Assembly: GCF_030696055.1 (NCBI RefSeq) | Contig: NZ_JAUYNP010000090.1 | Coordinates: 1 to 52,224 of the forward strand | Direction: 5' to 3' | Origin: Pseudomonas sp. | GTDB lineage: Bacteria; Pseudomonadota; Gammaproteobacteria; Pseudomonadales; Pseudomonadaceae | Length of the DNA: 52,224 bases | Shown here: positions 44,264-52,224 of the stretch, piece after piece | Position numbering within the stretch: position 1 is the first letter of the stretch | Layout of the letters: each line of letters starts with the position of its first letter | Program-made: the position numbers and the translations under genes | Notes under the pieces: generated by a model | Databases searched by the model: none | Told to the model about the DNA's origin: nothing | The model's input: only the letters and a program-made list of their open reading frames with translations

Positions 44264-45622
44264 ATGAGCACCAAACTAGACCAGCTTTCGAGCTGGCTGA
44301 AAGAACGCAAAATCACCGAAGTTGAATGCCTGATCAGCGATCTTACCGGGATTGCCCGCGGTAAGATTTCGCCGACCAACAAGTTCCTCGACGAGAAAGG
44401 CATGCGCCTCCCCGAGAGTGTGTTGCTGCAAACCGTGACCGGCGACTACGTCGAGGACGAAATTTATTACGACCTGCTCGACGAGGCGGACATCGACATG
44501 TTCTGCCGCCCGGACGAGAACGCCGTATTTCTGGTGCCTTGGGCCGTAGAGCCGACCGCGATGGTGATTCACGACACCTTCGACAAGCAGGGCAACCCGA
44601 TCGAGCTGTCGCCGCGCAACATCCTCAAGAACATCCTCAAGCTGTATGCCGACAAGGGTTGGAAGCCAATCGTCGCGCCGGAAATGGAGTTCTACCTGAC
44701 CAAACGTTGCAGCGATCCGGACTTCCCGCTGGTCGCGCCCATGGGCCGTTCCGGTCGCCCGGAAGTCGGTCGTCAGTCGTTCTCCATCGACGCCGCCAAC
44801 GAATTCGACCCGCTGTTCGAAGACGTCTACGACTGGTGTGAAGTCCAGGGCCTGGACCTCGATACGCTGATCCACGAAGACGGCCCGGCGCAGATGGAAA
44901 TCAACTTCCGGCATGGCGAGGCCCTGCACCTGGCCGACCAGATCACAGTGTTCAAGCGCACCATGCGCGAAGCGGCGCTCAAGCACGATGTGGCGGCGAC
45001 CTTTATGGCCAAGCCGATCACCGATCAGCCGGGCAGCGCCATGCACATCCACCAGAGCGTGGTGGACATCAAGACCGGCAAGAACCTGTTCTCCAATGCC
45101 GATGGCAGCATGAGCCAGCTGTTCCTCAACCATATCGGTGGCCTGCAGAAGTACATCCCCGAGCTGTTGCCGCTGTTCGCCCCCAACGTCAACTCGTTCC
45201 GCCGCTTCCTGCCGGATACCTCGGCGCCGGTGAACGTCGAGTGGGGCGAAGAGAACCGCACCGTGGGCCTGCGCGTGCCGGAAGCCAACCCGCAGAACCG
45301 CCGCGTGGAAAACCGCCTGGCCGGTGCCGATGCCAACCCCTACCTGGTGCTGGCGGCCTCGCTGCTGTGCGGCTATATGGGCATGGTCGAGGACCTCAAG
45401 CCCAGCGCACCGGTCAAGGGGCGTGGCTATGAACGGCGCAACCTGCGTCTGCCGATCACCATCGAGCACGCGCTGGAGCGCATGGAAGCCTGCAAGGACG
45501 CGGAGAAGTACCTGGGCGAGAAGTTTATCCGTGGCTATGTCGCGGTGAAACGCGCCGAGCACGAGAACTACAAGCGTGTGATCAGTTCCTGGGAACGCGA
45601 GTTCCTGCTGCTGTCCGTTTGA
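44264..45622 (+). CDS. spuB: Gamma-glutamylputrescine synthetase (glutamine synthetase family)
   Basis: The product is 452 residues from ATG 44264; the frame upstream overlaps spuA and is not used. Motifs include EVECLISDLTGIARGKISPT near 18-37, the metal-binding APEMEFYLT near 139-147, HEDGPAQMEINFRHGE near 205-220, GSAMHIHQSV near 257, NSFRRFLP near 311 and NRLAGADANPYL near 350. The SpuB branch differs from SpuI mainly in its N-terminal third. It ligates glutamate to putrescine or other amines. It is the third such ligase gene in this window. Confidence 0.92.
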   Translation: MSTKLDQLSSWLKERKITEVECLISDLTGIARGKISPTNKFLDEKGMRLPESVLLQTVTGDYVEDEIYYDLLDEADIDMFCRPDENAVFLVPWAVEPTAMVIHDTFDKQGNPIELSPRNILKNILKLYADKGWKPIVAPEMEFYLTKRCSDPDFPLVAPMGRSGRPEVGRQSFSIDAANEFDPLFEDVYDWCEVQGLDLDTLIHEDGPAQMEINFRHGEALHLADQITVFKRTMREAALKHDVAATFMAKPITDQPGSAMHIHQSVVDIKTGKNLFSNADGSMSQLFLNHIGGLQKYIPELLPLFAPNVNSFRRFLPDTSAPVNVEWGEENRTVGLRVPEANPQNRRVENRLAGADANPYLVLAASLLCGYMGMVEDLKPSAPVKGRGYERRNLRLPITIEHALERMEACKDAEKYLGEKFIRGYVAVKRAEHENYKRVISSWEREFLLLSV

Positions 45623-45628
45623 TGCAAG

Positions 45629-45658
45629 GGGTGCCGGCGCGCGATGCGCCCGGCACCC
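45629..45658. terminator. GC-rich hairpin between spuB and spuC
   Basis: GGGTGCCGGCGC (45629-45640) pairs with GCGCCCGGCACCC (45646-45658) with one bulged base and a 5-base loop. No T run follows, so it more likely sets relative message levels within the operon than ends it. Confidence 0.5.
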
Positions 45659-45684
45659 GACAATTGTGCCCCGTTGAGGTGGAT

Positions 45685-47058
45685 ATGAGTAAGCCCGTGC
45701 AAAACCCGAAAACCCGCGAGTGGCAGGCCATGAGCCGCGACCATCACCTTGCGCCGTTCAGCGACTTCAAGCAGCTGGCGGAAACCGGGCCGCGCATTAT
45801 TACCAAGGCCGACGGCGTCTACCTGTGGGACAGCGAAGGCAACAAGATTCTCGATGGCATGGCGGGTCTCTGGTGCGTCGCCGTCGGTTACGGCCGCAAA
45901 GAGCTGGCTGACGCGGCGTTCAAGCAGATGCAGGAACTGCCCTACTACAACATGTTCTTCCAGACCGCCACGCCACCACCGTTGGAACTGGCCAAGGCGA
46001 TTGCCGAGCTGGCCCCGGAAGGCATGAACCACGTGTTCTTCACCGGTTCCGGTTCGGAAGGCAACGACACCATGCTGCGCATGGTGCGCCATTACTGGGC
46101 GATCAAGGGGCAGCCTGCCAAGAAGGTGATCATCAGCCGGGTCAACGGCTACCACGGCTCCACCGTCGCCGGCGCCAGCCTGGGCGGCATGAAGTACATG
46201 CATGAACAGGGCGACCTGCCGATTCCCGGCATCGTGCATATTCCCCAGCCATATTGGTTCGGTGAAGGTGGCGAGATGACCCCGGAAGCCTTTGGCATCT
46301 GGGCGGCGGAGCAGTTGGAAGCGAAAATTCTCGAAGTCGGCGAAGCCAATGTCGCCGCCTTTATTGCCGAGCCGATCCAGGGCGCCGGCGGCGTGATCAT
46401 TCCGCCCGACAGCTACTGGCCGAAGATCCGCGAGATCCTCGCCAAGTACGACATCCTGTTTGTCGCCGATGAAGTGATCTGCGGTTTCGGCCGCACCGGC
46501 GAATGGTTCGGCAGCGATTACTACGGCCTCCGGCCGGACATGATGACCATCGCCAAGGGCCTGACCTCGGGCTATATCCCCATGGGGGGCCTGATAGTGC
46601 GCGACGAAGTGGTCGAAGTGCTCAACCAGGGCGGCGATTTCAACCACGGCTTCACCTACTCCGGGCACCCGGTAGCGGCGGCGGTGGCCTTGGAAAACCT
46701 GCGCATCTTGCGCGAAGAAAAGATTGTCGAACGGGTCAAGGCAGAAACGGCACCCTACTTGCAAAAGCGTCTGCGCGAGTTGGCGGACCATCCGCTGGTG
46801 GGCGAAGTACGCGGCGTCGGCCTGCTCGGTGCGATCGAACTGGTGCAGAACAAGGCCAGCCGCGAGCGTTTCCCCGGCGATGTGGGCGTGGGCATGATCT
46901 GCCGCAGTCACTGTTTCAGTAACGGCCTGATCATGCGCGCGGTGGGCGACACCATGATCATTGCCCCGCCCCTGGTCATCAGCCAGGCGGAGATCGACGA
47001 GTTGATCAGCAAGGCGCGGCACTGCCTGGACTTGACCGCCCAGGAGGTCTTGGGCTGA
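45685..47058 (+). CDS. spuC: Putrescine/polyamine:pyruvate aminotransferase
   Basis: The product is 457 residues from ATG 45685 (GAGGTGGAT upstream). It is a class III PLP aminotransferase: FTGSGSEGNDTMLRMVRHYW near 119-138, NGYHGSTVAGASLGG near 153-167, the aspartate motif FVADEVICGFGRTG near 259-272, and the PLP-binding Lys291 in MMTIAKGLTSGYIPMG. SpuC transfers an amino group of putrescine (or cadaverine) to pyruvate, giving 4-aminobutyraldehyde and alanine, the direct route parallel to glutamylation. It lies between the ligase and the transporter genes. Confidence 0.93.
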   Translation: MSKPVQNPKTREWQAMSRDHHLAPFSDFKQLAETGPRIITKADGVYLWDSEGNKILDGMAGLWCVAVGYGRKELADAAFKQMQELPYYNMFFQTATPPPLELAKAIAELAPEGMNHVFFTGSGSEGNDTMLRMVRHYWAIKGQPAKKVIISRVNGYHGSTVAGASLGGMKYMHEQGDLPIPGIVHIPQPYWFGEGGEMTPEAFGIWAAEQLEAKILEVGEANVAAFIAEPIQGAGGVIIPPDSYWPKIREILAKYDILFVADEVICGFGRTGEWFGSDYYGLRPDMMTIAKGLTSGYIPMGGLIVRDEVVEVLNQGGDFNHGFTYSGHPVAAAVALENLRILREEKIVERVKAETAPYLQKRLRELADHPLVGEVRGVGLLGAIELVQNKASRERFPGDVGVGMICRSHCFSNGLIMRAVGDTMIIAPPLVISQAEIDELISKARHCLDLTAQEVLG

Positions 47059-47113
47059 GCCAGGCAGGGTTTAAAGGCTTTAAGTTGTAACGTCGGAAAG
47101 TTGTAAAGAGTGA

Positions 47114-48316
<1,203 letters not shown>

Positions 48317-48323
48317 GTTCTAA

Positions 48324-49481
<1,158 letters not shown>

Positions 49482-49534
49482 TTTCAAACGCCAGGCCGTT
49501 GTGGTCGGGCGCTACTTTTGCGGGAGTTTTGGTA

Positions 49535-50677
49535 ATGGCAGTTGCTTCTAGTGCCTATAAAAAGGTCCTTGAGGGTGATCAGCAACCGAAAGAGGTGCTG
49601 GTCAAAATCGAGCGCGTTACGAAGAAGTTCGATGAAACCATCGCGGTCGATGATGTTTCCCTGACCATCAACAAGGGTGAGATTTTCGCCCTGCTCGGTG
49701 GTTCCGGTTCGGGCAAGTCCACCCTGCTGCGCATGCTCGCCGGGTTCGAGCGGCCGACCGAAGGGCGCATCCTGCTCGATGGTGAGGACATCACCGACCT
49801 GCCGCCCTACGAGCGGCCGATCAACATGATGTTCCAGTCCTACGCCCTGTTCCCGCACATGACCGTGGCGCAGAACATCGCCTTCGGCCTCAAGCAGGAC
49901 AAGATGTCTGCCGCTGACATCGATGCGCGAGTGGCCGAGATGCTCAAGCTGGTGCATATGACCCAGTACGCCAAGCGCAAGCCGCACCAGCTCTCCGGTG
50001 GCCAGCGTCAGCGCGTGGCCCTGGCCCGCTCCCTGGCCAAGCGGCCGAAACTGCTGTTGCTCGATGAACCCATGGGCGCATTGGACAAGAAACTGCGTTC
50101 GGAGATGCAACTGGAACTGGTACAGATCATCGAGCGCGTCGGCGTGACCTGCGTCATGGTGACCCACGACCAGGAAGAGGCCATGACCATGGCCCAGCGC
50201 ATCGCCATCATGCACCTGGGCTGGATCGCCCAGATAGGCAGCCCGGTGGACATCTATGAAACCCCGACCAGCCGCCTGGTCTGCGAGTTTATCGGCAACG
50301 TCAACCTGTTCGACGGCCAGGTGGTGGATGACGCCGAAGGCCACGCGGTGATCGACAGCCCGGACCTGGAGCGCAATATCTTCGTCGGCCACGGCGTCAC
50401 CACCTCGGTGCAGGACAAGAGCATCACCTACGCCATCCGCCCGGAAAAACTCCTGGTCACCACCGAGCAGCCGACCTGCGACTACAACTGGTCGCGCGGC
50501 ACCGTGCACGACATCGCCTACCTGGGCGGCCACTCGGTGTTCCACGTCGAGCTACCCAGCGGCAAGATCGTCCAGTCCTTCGTCGCCAACGCCGAGCGGC
50601 GGGGCACGCGGCCGACCTGGGATGACCAGGTCTACGTCTGGTGGGAGGACGATAGCGGGGTGGCATTGCGCTCATGA
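49535..50677 (+). CDS. spuF: Polyamine ABC transporter ATP-binding protein (PotG/PotA-like)
   Basis: The product is 380 residues from ATG 49535. Walker A GGSGSGKST lies near 57-65, the Q-loop is MFQSYALFPHM, the signature is LSGGQRQRVALARSLA near 154-168, Walker B LLLLDEPMGALD near 175, and the switch His in MVTHDQEEAMTMA. A TOBE regulatory domain follows from about 290 (ITYAIRPEKLLVT, YLGGHSVFHVELPSGK). It energises SpuGH. Its last four bases overlap the spuG start (ATGA). Confidence 0.95.
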   Translation: MAVASSAYKKVLEGDQQPKEVLVKIERVTKKFDETIAVDDVSLTINKGEIFALLGGSGSGKSTLLRMLAGFERPTEGRILLDGEDITDLPPYERPINMMFQSYALFPHMTVAQNIAFGLKQDKMSAADIDARVAEMLKLVHMTQYAKRKPHQLSGGQRQRVALARSLAKRPKLLLLDEPMGALDKKLRSEMQLELVQIIERVGVTCVMVTHDQEEAMTMAQRIAIMHLGWIAQIGSPVDIYETPTSRLVCEFIGNVNLFDGQVVDDAEGHAVIDSPDLERNIFVGHGVTTSVQDKSITYAIRPEKLLVTTEQPTCDYNWSRGTVHDIAYLGGHSVFHVELPSGKIVQSFVANAERRGTRPTWDDQVYVWWEDDSGVALRS

Positions 50678-51585
50678 ACATTCTCCAAAGCCTCAATCGC
50701 CGCCTGCCCAGGGGCCGTCACGTCGTGATCGGCGTGCCCTTCCTGTGGCTGTTTATGTTCTTTCTGCTGCCCTTCATCATCGTGTTGAAGATCAGCTTCG
50801 CCGAAGCCGATGTTGCCATCCCGCCGTACACCGACGTGTACACCTGGGCGGAAAACAAGCTGGCGATCTTTATCAACCTGAGCAACTACATCTTCCTCAG
50901 TGAGGATGCGCTGTACCTGGCCGCCTACCTCGGCTCCTTGAAGATGGCCACCGTCAGCACGCTGATCTGCCTGGTGGTCGGTTTCCCCATGGCCTATGCG
51001 ATTGCCCGGGCCGACAAGGAAAAGCAGATGGTCTTGCTGCTGCTGATCATGATGCCGACCTGGACGGCGATCCTGATCCGCGTGTATGCCTGGATGGGCA
51101 TTCTCAGCAACAACGGCCTGCTCAACAGCGTGCTGCAAGGCATCGGCCTGATCGACGAGCCGCTGCAGATCCTCAACACCAACATCGCGGTCTATATAGG
51201 GGTGGTGTACTCCTACCTGCCGTTTATGGTGCTGCCGCTGTTCGCCAACCTGGTCAAGCACGACCCGAGCCTGCTGGAGGCCGCAGCCGACCTGGGTTCG
51301 AGCACCTACAACAGCTTCTGGAAGATCACCGTGCCGCTGGCCAAAAACGGCATCATCGCCGGCTGCATGCTGGTGTTTATCCCGGTGGTCGGCGAGTTCG
51401 TGATTCCTGAGCTGCTCGGTGGCCCGGAAACCCTGATGATCGGCAAGGTGCTGTGGCAGGAGTTCTTCAACAACCGCGACTGGCCGGTGGCGTCCGCCCT
51501 GGCGGTGGTGATGCTGGCGATCCTGATCATCCCGATCATTCTGTTTAACCGTAACCAAGCGAAGGAAATGGAGGGTCGGCCATGA
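50674..51585 (+). CDS. spuG: Polyamine ABC transporter permease (PotH-like)
   Basis: The product is 303 residues, starting in the spuF stop (ATG 50674). About six membrane segments are visible, with the first at VVIGVPFLWLFMFFLLPFIIV. The EAA loop is LLEAAADLGSSTYNSFWKITVPLAKNG near 203-229, the contact with SpuF. With SpuH it forms the membrane channel for putrescine and spermidine. The C-terminal tail, IILFNRNQAKEMEGRP, is repeated in altered form in the next 86 bp. Confidence 0.94.
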   Translation: MNILQSLNRRLPRGRHVVIGVPFLWLFMFFLLPFIIVLKISFAEADVAIPPYTDVYTWAENKLAIFINLSNYIFLSEDALYLAAYLGSLKMATVSTLICLVVGFPMAYAIARADKEKQMVLLLLIMMPTWTAILIRVYAWMGILSNNGLLNSVLQGIGLIDEPLQILNTNIAVYIGVVYSYLPFMVLPLFANLVKHDPSLLEAAADLGSSTYNSFWKITVPLAKNGIIAGCMLVFIPVVGEFVIPELLGGPETLMIGKVLWQEFFNNRDWPVASALAVVMLAILIIPIILFNRNQAKEMEGRP

Positions 51586-51671
51586 AGCAGTTCCCCCAGA
51601 TGAAGCCGATCATTCTGTTTGACCGGCTTATAACCCAGAGCCGAGCGAAAGAGATGGAGAACCGTCCATGA
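51582..51671 (+). CDS. 29-codon ORF made by partial duplication of the spuG 3' end
   Basis: ATG 51582 overlaps the spuG TGA, and the ORF ends in a TGA (51669-51671) overlapping the spuH ATG 51668. It begins MKQFPQMKP and ends IILFDRLITQSRAKEMENRP, whose ends match the SpuG tail IILFNRNQAKEMEGRP. The DNA CCGATCATTCTGTTT occurs in both copies, as does the final GGAGG/GGAGA-ACCGTCCATGAAGC ribosome-site-plus-start region. It is probably a duplication remnant; it may still be translated between spuG and spuH because the stop/start overlaps are kept. Confidence 0.55.
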   Translation: MKQFPQMKPIILFDRLITQSRAKEMENRP

Positions 51672-52224
51672 AGCGTTTTAGTTTCTCCAACTTTATGCTG
51701 TGGGCCGGCCTGGGCTTTATCTACCTGCCGATGCTGATCCTGGTGATCTACTCGTTCAACGCTTCGCGCCTGGTAACGGTATGGGGCGGCTGGTCGTTCA
51801 AGTGGTACGCCGGCCTGCTCGACAACAGCCAGCTGATGGGCTCGGTGATGCGCTCCCTGGAAATCGCCTGCTACACCGCGATTGCCGCGGTGATCCTGGG
51901 CACCATGGCCGCCTTCGTGCTGACCCGGGTCACCCACTTCAAGGGCCGCACCCTGTTCGGCGGCCTGGTCACCGCGCCGCTGGTGATGCCCGAAGTGATC
52001 ACCGGTCTGTCGCTGCTGCTGCTGTTCGTGGCCATGGCGCAACTGATCGGCTGGCCAGCCGAGCGTGGCATTCTGACCATCTGGATCGCCCACACCACCT
52101 TCTGTTCCGCCTATGTGGCGGTGGTGGTGTCGTCGCGTCTGCGTGAGCTGGATATGTCCATCGAGGAAGCGGCCATGGACCTGGGCGCGAAACCCTGGAA
52201 GGTGTTCTTCCTGATCACCATCCC
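51668..52224 (+). CDS. spuH: Polyamine ABC transporter permease (PotI-like), 5' part
   Basis: The gene begins at ATG 51668 and is open to the window end, giving 185 residues of a protein normally near 290. It starts with a membrane segment (NFMLWAGLGFIYLPMLILVIYSFN), has VWGGWSFKWYAGLLDN, which is typical of PotI, four further hydrophobic segments, and reaches the EAA loop EEAAMDLGAKPWKVFFL at the border. It is the second channel subunit of the SpuDEFGH importer and the last gene of the operon in P. aeruginosa. Truncation is only by the window edge. Confidence 0.93.
   Translation, partial: MKRFSFSNFMLWAGLGFIYLPMLILVIYSFNASRLVTVWGGWSFKWYAGLLDNSQLMGSVMRSLEIACYTAIAAVILGTMAAFVLTRVTHFKGRTLFGGLVTAPLVMPEVITGLSLLLLFVAMAQLIGWPAERGILTIWIAHTTFCSAYVAVVVSSRLRELDMSIEEAAMDLGAKPWKVFFLITI

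Overview
The window is high-GC DNA with ordinary gamma-proteobacterial gene structure. It is almost certainly a chromosomal segment of a Pseudomonas species related to the P. aeruginosa/alcaligenes group. The reasons are near-complete collinearity with known Pseudomonas loci (gbuR/gbuA with its permease, aroE-hemF-qor, trpI/trpBA, argE-argA, and the polyamine block spuI/spuABCDEFGH) and numerous palindromic repeats that begin GTAGGGTGGGTT, GTAGGGCGGAC or GTAGCCCGGAT. I found no rRNA, tRNA, CRISPR array, prophage, transposase or plasmid gene. Locus comparisons to PAO1 are from memory, not from a search.

Layout. 1-4157: a tightly overlapping operon beginning with the 3' end of an ArsS-like arsenosugar radical SAM gene, then a metallophosphoesterase-like gene with eroded metal motifs, a VTT-membrane-domain/mercuric-reductase-like fusion and a secreted DUF3047 protein, with two tiny ORFs in the junctions. 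4334-10945: guanidinobutyrate utilisation (gbuR divergent from gbuA, an NTF2-like protein, an NCS1 permease) followed by an amino-acid-type ABC importer. 11068-15268: an FAD oxidoreductase, an unusual chemoreceptor and a lipoprotein of unknown function. 15640-18426: a gamma-glutamylpolyamine synthetase plus FAD oxidase pair. 18587-21836: a Crp/Fnr regulator, an Mpo1-like membrane protein, then an SDR protein and an Asp-nucleophile alpha/beta hydrolase of atypical composition. 22086-29656: a metabolic housekeeping block (methyltransferase, aroE, hemF, qor, DUF1161, a zinc aminopeptidase, a lipoprotein, an LLM flavoprotein). 30000-34182: dodecin, trpI/trpBA and a TetR regulator. 34372-40493: argA, argE, a PiT phosphate transporter with its DUF47 partner, and a CYTH-CHAD protein. 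40546-52224: the polyamine region, namely a binding protein, spuI divergent from spuA, spuB, spuC and the transporter genes spuDEFGH, with spuH cut by the window end.

The window is dominated by nitrogen and amine metabolism. Guanidinobutyrate is cleaved to GABA and urea. Polyamines are imported by SpuDEFGH, gamma-glutamylated by three glutamine-synthetase-like ligases, oxidised or transaminated, and released by the SpuA hydrolase. Arginine and tryptophan synthesis genes lie between these blocks.

The least explained features are: the compact arsenosugar-linked operon with its degenerate phosphoesterase; an A-tract/TGAACA inverted repeat in the spuI-spuA control region that resembles the enteric PuuR box; a partial duplication of the spuG 3' end that creates a 29-codon ORF before spuH; an 8-codon ORF with a strong ribosome site between argE and argA; palindromic repeats that supply the stop codons of argA and hemF; and a 170-bp inverted-repeat element with a second, truncated copy.
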